Positions 16,977 through 26,185 of a stretch of 64,000 bases of DNA are shown piece after piece. Origin of the DNA: Flavobacteriales bacterium (lineage in GTDB: Bacteria > Bacteroidota > Bacteroidia > UBA10329); assembly GCA_021739695.1 (NCBI GenBank), contig JAIPBM010000010.1, positions 62,001 to 126,000 of the forward strand, given 5' to 3'. The translations under genes and the position numbers were made by a program. The notes beneath the pieces are model-generated. The model saw nothing but the letters and a program-made list of their open reading frames with translations, searched no databases and was not told the DNA's origin. The first letter of the stretch is position 1, and the number at the start of each line of letters is the position of its first letter.

Positions 16977-18218
16977 ATGAAGGTTGAGATAATTACAATT
17001 GGAGACGAGATTCTGATCGGGCAGATCGTAGACACGAATTCTGCTTGGATGGCGCAGAAACTCAATGATATTGGTGCAAAGGTCGAACGCATCGTCACTA
17101 TCAGTGATGGTATGGATGCCATAATATCTGCTTTGGCCGATGCTGAAAAACGAAACGATATTGTGCTGATCACAGGTGGGTTAGGACCAACCAAGGATGA
17201 TGTGACCAAGAAAGCACTGGCTAAGTATTTCAATTGCGGATTTACCTTTTATCCCGAAATAGCTGATCACATCGCAAGGTTATTTGCTCGTTTTGGTAGA
17301 GAAATGAGTGAACTGAACAGGCTTCAGGCTGAACTGCCGTCCGCTTGCGAACCGCTTCAGAACAATCAGGGCACAGCGCCCGGGATGTGGTTCGAGGGAA
17401 ACAATACGGTATTCGTGAGTCTTCCTGGCGTGCCTTACGAAATGAAAGGCCTAATGCAGGATCACGTGCTTCCGCGAATCAAGGAGAAATTCAATTTGCC
17501 AACCATTCTGCACAAAACCGTGCTTACAATGGGAATGGGCGAAAGCTGGCTTTCCGAACGGATCTCAGATTGGGAAGATGCACTTCCAGCGGAAATAAAA
17601 TTGGCTTACTTACCTTCTCCCGGAAGAGTTCGCTTGCGGTTATCAGCGTATGGTTTGGACGAAAAGAGTTTGGCCCAAAAGCTTCAAGAGGAAGTAGATA
17701 AGTTAATTCGACTGATTCCCGAACTGGTTTATGGTTTCGATAATGACACGATTGAATCAGTTGTTGGAAATCAGCTTCGCGAGAAAGGAAAAACAGTAAG
17801 CACGGCAGAGAGTTGTACGGGTGGACTAATTGCTCACAGGCTCACATCCATTTCAGGCTCTTCAGACTATTTCATTGGTTCAATTGTTTCGTATGCAAAC
17901 GAAGTGAAAATGGACGCGTTGGGCGTTTCGGAGCAGCATCTCATCCAGTTTGGAGCGGTTAGCGAACAGGTCGTGTCGCAAATGGCAGAAGGAGTGAGGG
18001 TGAAAATGAATACGGATTATGCGATTGCCACCTCTGGAATTGCCGGGCCAAATGGTGGAACGGACGAAAAACCAGTGGGAACAGTTTGGATTGCAGTAAG
18101 TGGTCCGAATGGAACCAAGGCTAAGAAATTCCTATTTGGGCAGAACAGAGAGCGCAATATTGAGATAAGCGCCAACACCGCTTTGAACATGCTTAGAAAG
18201 GAACTTGAAAGAAGTTGA
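16977..18218 (+). CDS. cinA: CinA-like competence/damage-inducible protein; NMN deamidase domain
   Basis: 413 residues from ATG 16977. The N-terminal molybdopterin-binding-like domain (about 1-170; ITIGDEILIGQIVDTNSAWMA split near residue 10, TGGLGPTKDD near 70) is a pyrophosphatase of the COG1058 type in related proteins. The C-terminal domain (about 255-410; STAESCTGGLIAHRLTSISG, ATSGIAGPNGGTDEKPVGTV) is the PncC-type nicotinamide-mononucleotide deamidase, which recycles NMN to nicotinate mononucleotide. In many Bacteroidota this gene precedes rpmB, as it does here. Confidence 0.93.
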   Translation: MKVEIITIGDEILIGQIVDTNSAWMAQKLNDIGAKVERIVTISDGMDAIISALADAEKRNDIVLITGGLGPTKDDVTKKALAKYFNCGFTFYPEIADHIARLFARFGREMSELNRLQAELPSACEPLQNNQGTAPGMWFEGNNTVFVSLPGVPYEMKGLMQDHVLPRIKEKFNLPTILHKTVLTMGMGESWLSERISDWEDALPAEIKLAYLPSPGRVRLRLSAYGLDEKSLAQKLQEEVDKLIRLIPELVYGFDNDTIESVVGNQLREKGKTVSTAESCTGGLIAHRLTSISGSSDYFIGSIVSYANEVKMDALGVSEQHLIQFGAVSEQVVSQMAEGVRVKMNTDYAIATSGIAGPNGGTDEKPVGTVWIAVSGPNGTKAKKFLFGQNRERNIEISANTALNMLRKELERS

Positions 18219-18246
18219 TGTTTTGAAAATAAAATATTTACATTTG
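18214..18246 (+). promoter_or_regulatory. Bacteroidota-type promoter of rpmB
   Basis: The -7 element TACATTTG (18239-18246) fits the TAnnTTTG consensus exactly. A GTTG at 18214-18217, 21 bp upstream, can serve as the -33 element. The start codon of rpmB follows 37 bp downstream of the -7 element. It overlaps the 3' end of cinA. Confidence 0.65.
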
Positions 18247-18283
18247 CACCCCGAAATTAAGAACACACTAAGTAGAAAGAGCC

Positions 18284-18520
18284 ATGTCTAAGGTTTGCGA
18301 TATAACAGGAAAAAAGGTAATGGTGGGAAATAACGTTTCTCACTCTAAACGAAGAACAAAACGTACGTTTCTTCCAAACCTATTCAAAAAGAAATTTTTC
18401 TTGCCTGAAACTGGAGAGTGGATCACATTGAAAGTGTCTGCATCTGGTCTTAGAAACATTACCAAAAAAGGTACTGAGGCAGCTATTAAAGATGCACGTG
18501 CTAAAGGCTTTCTGAAATAG
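18284..18520 (+). CDS. rpmB: 50S ribosomal protein L28
   Basis: 78 residues, a component of the large ribosomal subunit. [32 protein letters not shown] and [15 protein letters not shown] are the standard L28 landmarks. It has its own promoter inside the end of cinA and a strong terminator immediately behind it, so it is transcribed alone. In many Bacteroidota rpmB is followed by rpmG, a DUF4295 gene and ftsY; none of these is here. Confidence 0.97.
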   Translation: MSKVCDITGKKVMVGNNVSHSKRRTKRTFLPNLFKKKFFLPETGEWITLKVSASGLRNITKKGTEAAIKDARAKGFLK

Positions 18521-18541
18521 GACTCAATCATAAATTATGCT

Positions 18542-18580
18542 AACGCTGCCATCAGGTTTATACTGATGGCAGCGTTTTTA
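18542..18580 (+). terminator. Rho-independent terminator of rpmB
   Basis: A perfect 14-bp stem, AACGCTGCCATCAG / CTGATGGCAGCGTT, with the 7-base loop GTTTATA, is followed by TTTTA. It lies 21 bp after the rpmB stop. Confidence 0.95.
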
Positions 18581-18594
18581 TTTCCTTTAAGTCC

Positions 18595-20214
18595 ATGCGA
18601 CACGTTTCTATAGTACTTCTTCTCATCCTAAGCAACTTTGCTCAGGCACAGGAATTCACCTTGGCTGATACTTTGCGAGGTACGCTTTCGTCCATCCGTT
18701 CCTGTTATGATGTGACCTATTATGACCTACAACTTAAGGTCGATGTTGAGGCACGTACCATTAGCGGTGTCAATCATATTCATTTTAAGAATGAAGCTGA
18801 TTTTGATAGTCTTCAGATTGATCTATTTGAAAATATGCTGATTGATAGCATTGTTTATAAGAGTCAAAAATTGAAGTTCAATAGAATGTTCAATGCTGTT
18901 TTCGTGTCGTTTCCTTCTAAAATGAAAACGGGTGGAAACGGAGTTGTTTCGGTCTACTATCATGGAGAGCCGATTGCTGCAAAAAATGCCCCGTGGGACG
19001 GAGGTTTTGTCTGGAAACAGGATGCCGCTGGCAATCCGTGGGTTGGCGTGGCTTGCGAAGGAACAGGGGCAAGTCTTTGGTGGCCAAATAAGGATCATTT
19101 GTCGGACGAGCCAGATAGCATGCGCATCAGCTGCGAAGTTCCAAAAGGATTGATGTGTGTCGCAAATGGAGAACTGGAGGAAACTATTGAGAAATCAGAA
19201 GCGGCTGTGTGGCAATGGAAGGTCAGTTATCCGATCAACAATTATGATGTCACCTTGAATATTGCTGATTATGCGCATTTCGCAGATGAGTATCAAAGTG
19301 TGAATGGAGAAAAACTGAAGCTTGATTATTATGTATTGCCAGAGCATCTCGAGCAAGCAAAAGTTCAGTTCAATCAAGTTTCCGAGATGATGAATTGCTT
19401 TGAGCAGGCGTTTGGAGCGTATCCTTTTTTCAAAGATGGTTATGCGCTTGTAGAGACTTCTTATTTGGGAATGGAACATCAAGGGGCCATTGCTTACGGA
19501 AATCGCTTCATGCCCGGTTATTTAGGCCGTTTTCCGGCCGATATGGATTTCGATTACATCATTATTCACGAAACGGGGCACGAATGGTGGGGTAATAGTG
19601 TGAGCATGAAGGATGCAGCCGATATGTGGATACATGAAAGCTTCTGCACGTATTCAGAAGCTGTATTTGTGGAGTGTAAATACGGCTACGATAAGATGTT
19701 GGATTACTTGATCTACCAGCGTAATTTCATCAATAATCGAACTCCGATTTACGGGATTTACGGAATGAACCATGAGGGAAATGGAGGAGACATGTATTAC
19801 AAAGGCTCTTGGATGATACATACGTTCCGAAATGTGCTGAATAATGATTCGCTGTTTCGTACCATTCTAAAGGGAATTGCAGAGGACTTCGCGTATCAGA
19901 CGATTGACGGAGAAGCGATCATCGCTTATGTCAATCAGCGCACGCATTACGATTACTCACCATTTTTTGATCAATACCTGAAATTTGCTGAAGTACCTGT
20001 GTTGGAATCCCGTTGGGATAAAAACAAACTCGAATTGCGGTGGAAGGCGGAAGCGAAAGGATTCCGAATGCCCGTTATTTATGAGATCTCTTCTGATCTT
20101 GCGCAAAAGCGTTTGTTGGTGACCAACGAGGAATGGACTTCAGTTCCAATGTCAAAAAAGGAATTCAAGAATCTCAAATTCCGAGACGACCTGATGCTGT
20201 ATTTGAAAAAATAA
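18595..20214 (+). CDS. Secreted M1-family metallopeptidase (aminopeptidase N-like)
   Basis: 539 residues with a signal peptide (MRHVSIVLLLILSNFAQA). An N-terminal beta saddle is followed by the thermolysin-like catalytic domain: the zinc motif HETGHEWWGN (about residue 325) and the third ligand in WIHESFCTYSEA (about 344). The exopeptidase motif, usually GAMEN, reads GMEHQGA here, where His replaces Asn. The protein lacks the large C-terminal helical domain of E. coli PepN, like other short M1 enzymes in this phylum. It probably trims peptides outside the inner membrane. It is followed by a bidirectional terminator. Confidence 0.9.
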   Translation: MRHVSIVLLLILSNFAQAQEFTLADTLRGTLSSIRSCYDVTYYDLQLKVDVEARTISGVNHIHFKNEADFDSLQIDLFENMLIDSIVYKSQKLKFNRMFNAVFVSFPSKMKTGGNGVVSVYYHGEPIAAKNAPWDGGFVWKQDAAGNPWVGVACEGTGASLWWPNKDHLSDEPDSMRISCEVPKGLMCVANGELEETIEKSEAAVWQWKVSYPINNYDVTLNIADYAHFADEYQSVNGEKLKLDYYVLPEHLEQAKVQFNQVSEMMNCFEQAFGAYPFFKDGYALVETSYLGMEHQGAIAYGNRFMPGYLGRFPADMDFDYIIIHETGHEWWGNSVSMKDAADMWIHESFCTYSEAVFVECKYGYDKMLDYLIYQRNFINNRTPIYGIYGMNHEGNGGDMYYKGSWMIHTFRNVLNNDSLFRTILKGIAEDFAYQTIDGEAIIAYVNQRTHYDYSPFFDQYLKFAEVPVLESRWDKNKLELRWKAEAKGFRMPVIYEISSDLAQKRLLVTNEEWTSVPMSKKEFKNLKFRDDLMLYLKK

Positions 20215-20274
20215 CGAACCACAGCTCGTAGTCAGAGTAGCAATTCTTTTGCTATCCTGTAGAGAAGCTAGAGC

Positions 20275-20312
20275 AAAAAAAAATCCCCACCGAATTTCGA
20301 TGGGGATTTTTT
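20275..20312. terminator. Bidirectional terminator between the M1 peptidase and rplS
   Basis: The 11-bp arms AAAAATCCCCA (20279-20289) and TGGGGATTTTT (20301-20311) enclose CGAATTTCG, which extends the stem. Runs of A on the left and T on the right allow termination in both directions between the convergent genes. Confidence 0.9.
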
Positions 20313-20331
20313 ATGATTAGAGCTCTAAGGC

Positions 20332-20685
20332 TTATTTCATTCTCTTTTCCTTAATACGGGCTTTCTTGCCAGTAAGGTCTCTTAGGTAGAATATTTTCGC
20401 TCTACGAACCACACCGTGCTTGTTAACAGTGATAGACGTAAGGTTAGGATTGCTCATTGAGAAGATACGCTCAACACCAACACCTCCAGAAATCTTGCGG
20501 ATGGTGAAAGTTGCAGTAGCTCCTGAACCGCTTTTTTGGATGATCACACCCTGAAAACGTTGCGGACGGGTCTTTTCACCCTCACGGATAAGGTATTCAA
20601 CAGTGATAGTATCGCCAGCTTTGAATGCTGGTGCATCCAGCTTTTTGCTGTAGGTATCTCGTACGTGGTTAAGTATTGCGTCCAT
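20332..20685 (-). CDS. rplS: 50S ribosomal protein L19
   Basis: 117 residues, located at the subunit interface of the ribosome. FKAGDTITVEYLIREGEKTR, RPQRFQGVIIQ and SGGVGVERIFSMSNPNL are the usual L19 signatures, and the protein ends in a basic tail. It lies downstream of trmD, as in the common rpsP-rimM-trmD-rplS order, but 185 bp separate the two and the gap contains its own promoter-like element. Confidence 0.97.
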   Translation of the reverse strand: MDAILNHVRDTYSKKLDAPAFKAGDTITVEYLIREGEKTRPQRFQGVIIQKSGSGATATFTIRKISGGVGVERIFSMSNPNLTSITVNKHGVVRRAKIFYLRDLTGKKARIKEKRMK

Positions 20686-20702
20686 GCTTTCTTTAATATC
20701 TG

Positions 20703-20751
20703 TCCCAAAATTTGGGAGCGCAAATGTAAATAATTAGTTTCTAGATGCAAG
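20703..20751 (-). promoter_or_regulatory. rplS promoter with a palindrome at the expected transcript start
   Basis: On the minus strand, TACATTTG (20728 down to 20721) matches the -7 consensus, with TTG (20751-20749) 20 bp upstream as a -33 element. Immediately downstream, at 20703-20717, lies the 15-bp palindrome TCCCAAA-A-TTTGGGA, which would sit at the transcript 5' end or act as an operator. Its role is inferred from position only. Confidence 0.55.
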
Positions 20752-20870
20752 TCGTTTGCTTGAAGAAAAATCGTAGGAATTTTTAATAGCGGTTTGTTCG
20801 TAGAATTAAAGTTCAAGGTTAGCGATTCATGGAATGCAAACTCCGCAAACTTTATCACTTATCAACGCTA

Positions 20871-21551
20871 TCAACTTTCATCCAAATAACCCGGTCTTCG
20901 TTCTTGCGTTCGCTTCAAAGCCTGTTCGTGCCGCCAATCATCCACCAGTTTGTCGTTTCCCGAAATGAGCACATCTGGCACTTTCCAACCTTTGTATTCT
21001 GCTGGACGAGTGTAAACCGGTGGCGCAAGCATTCCATCCTGATGGCTGTCGAAAAGGGCAGAGGTTTCGTCTGAGATAACGCCCGGAATGAGCCGAATGA
21101 TGGCATCGCAGACCACAGCCGCGGCCAATTCGCCACCCGTGAGGACGTAATCGCCAATGGAGATTTCTTTGGTGATGAAATGTTCGCGAACGCGCTCGTC
21201 AATGCCTTTGTAGTGGCCGCAAAGGATGATCATGTTGCCTTTTGAGGACAAGCGATTGGCCATTGGCTGGTCGAATTGCTCACCATCGGGTGTCATGTAG
21301 ATTACCTCATCGTAATCGCGTTGTTGTTTGAGTGCGGAAATGCAACGGTCAATTGGTTCAATGGTCATGACCATGCCAGCACCGCCACCAAATTGGTAAT
21401 CATCCACTTTTTTGTGCTTATCCAACGTGTATTCACGTAGGTCGTGGAATTCAATTTCTACCAAGCTTTTATCCTGAGCACGTTTGAGAATGCTGTGGCT
21501 GAATGGTCCCGAAAGCAGTTCGGGATGTATGGTGATGATGTCGAAACGCAT
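20871..21551 (-). CDS. trmD: tRNA (guanine-N1-)-methyltransferase
   Basis: Methylates G37 of tRNAs next to the anticodon, preventing frameshifting. 226 residues from the ATG at 21549-21551, beginning [25 protein letters not shown] knot motifs are visible: [12 protein letters not shown] (about 112), [15 protein letters not shown] (about 133) and the C-terminal [28 protein letters not shown] element ends 8 bp before the start on this strand, so the transcript may have a very short leader. rpsP and rimM, often upstream, are replaced here by the divergent biotin operon. Confidence 0.96.
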   Translation of the reverse strand: MRFDIITIHPELLSGPFSHSILKRAQDKSLVEIEFHDLREYTLDKHKKVDDYQFGGGAGMVMTIEPIDRCISALKQQRDYDEVIYMTPDGEQFDQPMANRLSSKGNMIILCGHYKGIDERVREHFITKEISIGDYVLTGGELAAAVVCDAIIRLIPGVISDETSALFDSHQDGMLAPPVYTRPAEYKGWKVPDVLISGNDKLVDDWRHEQALKRTQERRPGYLDES

Positions 21552-21602
21552 TTGGTGTGCAAAACTAATCAACACAAAATCCTACAAGAAAAAATCGTGT
21601 TC

Positions 21603-21610
21603 TACATTTG
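21603..21610 (+). promoter_or_regulatory. Likely -7 promoter element of the biotin operon
   Basis: TACATTTG matches the TAnnTTTG consensus and ends 16 bp before the bioB start. No good TTG -33 element is seen at the right distance. I see no obvious BirA-type palindrome in the short trmD-bioB gap. Confidence 0.45.
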
Positions 21611-21626
21611 TTTCAAATTCTGAATT

Positions 21627-22724
21627 ATGAGCGACATCAGACACAATTGGACGAAGGACGAGATATTGGAGATCTATAACCGTCCGCTGATTGATTTGAT
21701 ATATGAAGCGGCTAAAGTGCACCGCGAGCACAACGACCCGAAGGAGGTGCAAGTGAGCACGTTGCTTTCGATAAAGACAGGTGGTTGCCCAGAGGATTGT
21801 TCGTATTGTCCGCAGGCGGCCCGCTACCACACGGATATTGAGAAGAATGATCTGATGAGCGTGGAGCAGGTTCGGAAGGCGGCTCAGGATGCGAAGGACG
21901 GTGGTTCATCGCGGTTGTGCATGGGCGCTGCGTGGCGGAATGTGAAGGACAACGATGAGTTTGATCAGGTGTTGGACATGGTGAAGACGGTGTACGACAT
22001 GGATATGGAAGTGTGCTGCACGCTGGGAATGGTGACCGAAAACCAGGCGAAACGCTTGGCGGCCGCTGGTCTGTATGCATACAATCACAACGTTGATAGT
22101 TCGGAAGAGTATTACAAGGAAGTGATTTCCACACGTGGATACGAAGACAGATTGGAGACCTTGAGCAACGTGCGTAAGGCTAAACTGACGGTTTGTTCGG
22201 GCGGAATTATCGGAATGGGCGAAAGCCCTGAAGACCGCTGCGGCATGCTACTGACGCTTTCGTGCCTGAATCCGCATCCTGAAAGTGTGCCGATCAATGG
22301 ACTTGTTCCGGTGGAAGGAACACCTTTGGGCGAGCAGGAAATCGTTCCTATTTGGGATATGGTTCGGATGATTGCTGTGACGCGGATAGTGTTGCCAGAC
22401 ACTACGGTTCGTTTGTCTGCGGGAAGAACACAAATGACAGATGAAGGTCAGGCGCTGTGCTTCTTGGCCGGTGCAGGTTCCATTTTTGCGGGAGATAAAC
22501 TACTTACTACGCCAAACCCTGAGTTTAATCGGGATATGGCTTTGTTCAATGCCTTGGGATTGACGCCAAAAGCTCCTTATAAGAAAGGTGACAAGCCGCA
22601 GGTGGACGAGGAAGCGTACAAGACGCGCCCTGAGAACGCTGAGAAGATCAAGTGGTCTCGACCTGGGCATACGATTGAAAAGAACGTAGCGGCTGCGAAT
22701 AAGGCGAAAACCCCAAGCGCATAA
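21627..22724 (+). CDS. bioB: Biotin synthase
   Basis: Radical-SAM enzyme that inserts sulfur into dethiobiotin, the last step of biotin synthesis. 365 residues. The SAM-cluster motif GGCPEDCSYCPQAARY (about residue 54; Cx3Cx2C) is intact, and the conserved asparagine-containing YNHNVDSSEEYY (about 152) and LSAGRTQMTDEGQALCFLAGA segments hold the [2Fe-2S] ligands. It is the first gene of bioB-bioF-bioD-bioA, with 3 bp to bioF. The C-terminal tail (after about 320) is longer and more charged than in E. coli BioB. Confidence 0.97.
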   Translation: MSDIRHNWTKDEILEIYNRPLIDLIYEAAKVHREHNDPKEVQVSTLLSIKTGGCPEDCSYCPQAARYHTDIEKNDLMSVEQVRKAAQDAKDGGSSRLCMGAAWRNVKDNDEFDQVLDMVKTVYDMDMEVCCTLGMVTENQAKRLAAAGLYAYNHNVDSSEEYYKEVISTRGYEDRLETLSNVRKAKLTVCSGGIIGMGESPEDRCGMLLTLSCLNPHPESVPINGLVPVEGTPLGEQEIVPIWDMVRMIAVTRIVLPDTTVRLSAGRTQMTDEGQALCFLAGAGSIFAGDKLLTTPNPEFNRDMALFNALGLTPKAPYKKGDKPQVDEEAYKTRPENAEKIKWSRPGHTIEKNVAAANKAKTPSA

Positions 22725-22727
22725 ACT

Positions 22728-23867
22728 GTGGAGCAGTTGGACGGACTAGTTGCGGCCAAACTCGCACAACGCAAAGAGCAGGGCACGTTCCGTAGCCTCA
22801 AAACGGTTGAAGGTCAGGTTGATTTCACTTCGAACGATTATCTTGGATTTGCGCGCAGCCAAGAGCTGAAAAGACGCATTTCTGAAGCAGAAAAGCAGTT
22901 TTCTGAAACAGGGGTTGGTTCAACGGGTTCGCGCTTGCTGACGGGTAATTCGAAGCTGGCTGAGGAAGTGGAAAGGCAGATTGCTGATTTCCATCATGCG
23001 GAAACCGCGCTCATTTTCAATTCGGGTTATGATGCCAATGTCGGGCTGTATTCTTCGCTCGGCAGAATTGCCAAGTATATCGTTTATGATGAGTTGATAC
23101 ATGCTTCGGTGCATGACGGTATGCGTTTGTCGCGAGCCGAATTGAAACCGTTCGAGCACAACGATGCGGAAAGTCTACGGTCGGTTCTGTCTGAATTGGA
23201 TGGTGCGACCATGGTTGCTGTGGAAAGCGTTTATAGCATGGATGGCGACCTCGCTCCATTGGAAGAACTGGCAGATGTCTGCAAGGAATTTGATTCGGCA
23301 TTGATCGTTGATGAAGCGCATGCGGTTGGACTGTTTGGAGAGGGCAGAGGCAGGGTTTCGGAATTGGGTCTGGAGCATGAAGTTTACGCCCGTTTGGTGA
23401 CCTTTTCTAAAGCGCTCGGATGCCATGGAGCAACGGTGCTTTGCAACGACAATCTCCGGCAGTTTTTAATCAATCATGCGCGGTCGCTCATCTTCTCAAC
23501 ATTTACCTCAAATCACTCGCTTTTAGCTGTGAAATGCGTGTATGACATGCTGTCAGTTAATGATTATAGTAATTTGAATATCAGTCATTTGATTACGTTA
23601 TTTAATCAATCAATGAAAGATGTGTCAAGCGTTCAGCAGATTGGAGGTGAAAGCCCTATTTTGGGTGTCATTGTTCCAGGAAATGCGGAGGTTCGGGCAG
23701 TTGCGGCAGCCATGCAAAATGATGGTTTTGATGTGCGTCCGATCGTCTCTCCAACGGTCCCGAAAGGCACCGAGCGCATCCGTATTTGCTTGCATGAATT
23801 CAATACCGAAGCAGAGGTGAAAGGGTTGATTGCATCGCTTCAAAATGCCATTGGAAATGTCAAGTAA
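22728..23867 (+). CDS. bioF: 8-amino-7-oxononanoate synthase
   Basis: PLP enzyme joining pimeloyl-ACP/CoA and alanine in the first ring-forming step of biotin synthesis. 379 residues from a GTG start just behind bioB. FTSNDYLGFARS, GVGSTGSRLLTG, the SVYSMDGDLAPL segment, DEAHAVGLFG and the PLP lysine in TFSKALGCHGATVL (about 225) are clear. The 3' end overlaps bioD by 11 bases, so translation is probably coupled. Confidence 0.95.
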   Translation: MEQLDGLVAAKLAQRKEQGTFRSLKTVEGQVDFTSNDYLGFARSQELKRRISEAEKQFSETGVGSTGSRLLTGNSKLAEEVERQIADFHHAETALIFNSGYDANVGLYSSLGRIAKYIVYDELIHASVHDGMRLSRAELKPFEHNDAESLRSVLSELDGATMVAVESVYSMDGDLAPLEELADVCKEFDSALIVDEAHAVGLFGEGRGRVSELGLEHEVYARLVTFSKALGCHGATVLCNDNLRQFLINHARSLIFSTFTSNHSLLAVKCVYDMLSVNDYSNLNISHLITLFNQSMKDVSSVQQIGGESPILGVIVPGNAEVRAVAAAMQNDGFDVRPIVSPTVPKGTERIRICLHEFNTEAEVKGLIASLQNAIGNVK

Positions 23868-24480
23868 AGGCTTGTTCATAACAGGTATCGGGACCGATGT
23901 TGGAAAGACCGTTGCAGCGGCTATCATCACCAAAGCATTGGAAGCGGATTACTGGAAACCTGTTCAGTGCGGTGACTTGGATAATTCAGACAGCATTAAT
24001 ATTGCACGATTAACTGGGCTGAAAACACTTCCTGAAGCGTATCGACTGCAAGCGCCTATGTCGCCACACGCAGCGGCTGAATTGGAAGGAATTGAACTCA
24101 GGATTGATGAAATCGAGCTGCCTCAATCGGACAATCTGATTGTAGTTGAAGGTGCTGGAGGTGTGATGGTTCCACTAAGTTCAACGGAAACCTATGTTGA
24201 TTTGATGGTCAAATTGAGTTTGCCCGTTGTGCTCGTGACGCGTCATTATTTGGGAAGTATCAATCACACCATGCTGAGTTGGAAAGCGCTGAAAGAAGCA
24301 GGTTTGAACGTGGTTGCATTAATCATCAGTGGAAAAGCGCACGAAAGCACAGAAAGCTATTTCGCAACGCAGATAGATATTCCGTTTATTCGGATAAATG
24401 AATTGGAGGAATTTAGTTCAGAAACGATTGGCACGGAAGCACAGCGATTGAAATCAAGCATAAAAGCATTGATGGCATGA
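23857..24480 (+). CDS. bioD: Dethiobiotin synthetase
   Basis: ATP-dependent carboxylase closing the ureido ring of dethiobiotin. 207 residues from the ATG at 23857, chosen because GLFITGIGTDVGKT (P-loop, about residues 5-18) then lies at the N-terminus as in the family. VEGAGGVMVPL (about 98) and the ligand-binding SPHAAAELEG segment are present. It overlaps bioF by 11 bases and bioA by 4 bases. Confidence 0.95.
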   Translation: MSSKGLFITGIGTDVGKTVAAAIITKALEADYWKPVQCGDLDNSDSINIARLTGLKTLPEAYRLQAPMSPHAAAELEGIELRIDEIELPQSDNLIVVEGAGGVMVPLSSTETYVDLMVKLSLPVVLVTRHYLGSINHTMLSWKALKEAGLNVVALIISGKAHESTESYFATQIDIPFIRINELEEFSSETIGTEAQRLKSSIKALMA

Positions 24481-25754
24481 GTGATTGGAGAGAAAACGAC
24501 CGCAATGCTGTTTGGCATCCGTTCACAGCTGTGAATACGGATACGGTCAATGTGCCGATCGTGCGTGGAGAAGGAGTATGGTTGATCGATGCGGATGGAA
24601 AACGTTACTTGGATGCAATTTCCAGCTGGTGGGTTAATCTGCACGGACATTGCAATCCGTACATCGCGAAGCGAGTGGCGGACCAGGTAATGAAACTGGA
24701 ACATGTGATGTTTGCTGGCTTTACTCATGAGCCGGCAGTTGAATTGGCAGCACGCCTCTTAGAGAAAATGCCTAATCAATTCACTAAAGTTTTCTATTCC
24801 GATAATGGCTCCACAGCAGTTGAGGTGGCGCTGAAAATGTCCTTCCAATATTGGTTCAATCAAGGGAAACCAAGGAGGAAGGTGATTGCATTGGAAAATG
24901 CCTATCACGGAGATACTTTCGGAGCCATGGCAGTAGGGGGAAGGGGTGTGTTTTCCAAACCCTTCGACCCGTTTTTGTTTGAGGTTGAATTCATTCCAAC
25001 ACCGGCTGCGGGAAAGGAAAGTGAGTGTTTAGATAGATTGTCTCAAATAATTGAAAAAGAAGAAGTTGCTTCTTTTATTTGTGAACCGTTAGTGCAAGGA
25101 ACGGCTGGGATGCAGGTCTATTCTCCTGAGGTTTTAGATAAGATGATTTCCATGTGTCGAGACAAGGGAATTATCATTATTGCAGATGAGGTGATGACGG
25201 GTTTTGGGCGCACAGGAACCCTATTTGCGATGGATCAATGTGAACAGAAACCAGACCTGATTGCACTGAGCAAAGGCATCACGGGTGGTTTTCTTCCTAT
25301 GGGCGTTACCGTCTGCACGGACGAAATGCATAATTCATTCTGGTCAGATGATGAAGCAGGGAAGATGAAAACCTTTCTACACGGCCATTCCTACACAGCT
25401 AATCCGTTGGCTTGTGCTGCAGGATGCGCCAGCCTTGACCTGATGGAAAAGGACGAAACATGGGTAAATATCAGACGGATTGAACGACAGCACTCAGAAT
25501 TCGCCATGGAAGCTGCAGAATTGAGCGGTGTGGCTGCCGTTCGTCACAAAGGTGTGATTTTGGCCATTGAGTATGAAACACGCGCTCAGACGGGCTATTT
25601 CAACTCCCTGCGTGACCGTTTATATGATTTCTTCATGGAGCGCGGCATCATTCTCCGTCCGTTGGGAAATATAATCTACATCATTCCGCCATATTGTATC
25701 ACGGAAGAAGAGCTAAATTTGGTTTATCAGGCAATTCGTGAATTCAAGCTATGA
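24477..25754 (+). CDS. bioA: Adenosylmethionine-8-amino-7-oxononanoate aminotransferase
   Basis: Transfers the amino group of SAM to 8-amino-7-oxononanoate, giving 7,8-diaminopelargonate. 425 residues, fold-type I PLP enzyme. RNAVWHPFT, ISSWWVNLHGH, YHGDTFGAMAVGG, IADEVMTGFGRTG and the PLP lysine in ALSKGITGGFLPMG (about 265) are all typical of BioA. ATGA overlaps link it to bioD upstream and to the DUF1569 gene downstream. Confidence 0.97.
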   Translation: MSDWRENDRNAVWHPFTAVNTDTVNVPIVRGEGVWLIDADGKRYLDAISSWWVNLHGHCNPYIAKRVADQVMKLEHVMFAGFTHEPAVELAARLLEKMPNQFTKVFYSDNGSTAVEVALKMSFQYWFNQGKPRRKVIALENAYHGDTFGAMAVGGRGVFSKPFDPFLFEVEFIPTPAAGKESECLDRLSQIIEKEEVASFICEPLVQGTAGMQVYSPEVLDKMISMCRDKGIIIIADEVMTGFGRTGTLFAMDQCEQKPDLIALSKGITGGFLPMGVTVCTDEMHNSFWSDDEAGKMKTFLHGHSYTANPLACAAGCASLDLMEKDETWVNIRRIERQHSEFAMEAAELSGVAAVRHKGVILAIEYETRAQTGYFNSLRDRLYDFFMERGIILRPLGNIIYIIPPYCITEEELNLVYQAIREFKL

Positions 25755-26185
25755 GAACACTTCTTCAGCCAAGTGACTACGAGTATGTTTTGACCCGCTT
25801 AAACGCGTTAAACGGCTCAGAAACCCGATTGTGGGGTACGATGACTGAAAGTCAGATGTTGCAACATTGCCGGAAGCAAATTGAAATGGCATTGGGTCAA
25901 ATTCCAACTAAGCCATTGTTTCTACGACCAATTCAATGGCTGACTAAGATCAGCTTCGGTTATTACATCCCGTGGCCCAAGAATTTGATCACTGCTCCAG
26001 AAATGCTGGCTAAAGAGGATGTTTTGTTCGATACTGAGCACGAAAAACTCCTTTCACTCATTTCAGAATTCATGGAAGCGACCGAGCTCTTTCCGCATCC
26101 GATTTTCGGAAATATGACCAAAGAAGATTGGTCGCTCATCATTTACAAGCATCTCGACCATCATTTGCGGCAGTTCGGAGTTTAA
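25751..26185 (+). CDS. DUF1569-family protein
   Basis: 144 residues. The pattern resembles DUF1569 proteins, which share a DinB-like four-helix fold: GTMTESQMLQHCRKQIEMALG (split near residue 30), LITAPEM and the C-terminal IYKHLDHHLRQFG, where histidines could bind a metal. Function is unknown. A 4-bp overlap with bioA places it in the biotin operon, although nothing in its sequence suggests a biotin-related role. No pimeloyl-chain genes (bioC/bioH type) are evident nearby, but I cannot claim this protein replaces them. Confidence 0.8.
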   Translation: MRTLLQPSDYEYVLTRLNALNGSETRLWGTMTESQMLQHCRKQIEMALGQIPTKPLFLRPIQWLTKISFGYYIPWPKNLITAPEMLAKEDVLFDTEHEKLLSLISEFMEATELFPHPIFGNMTKEDWSLIIYKHLDHHLRQFGV

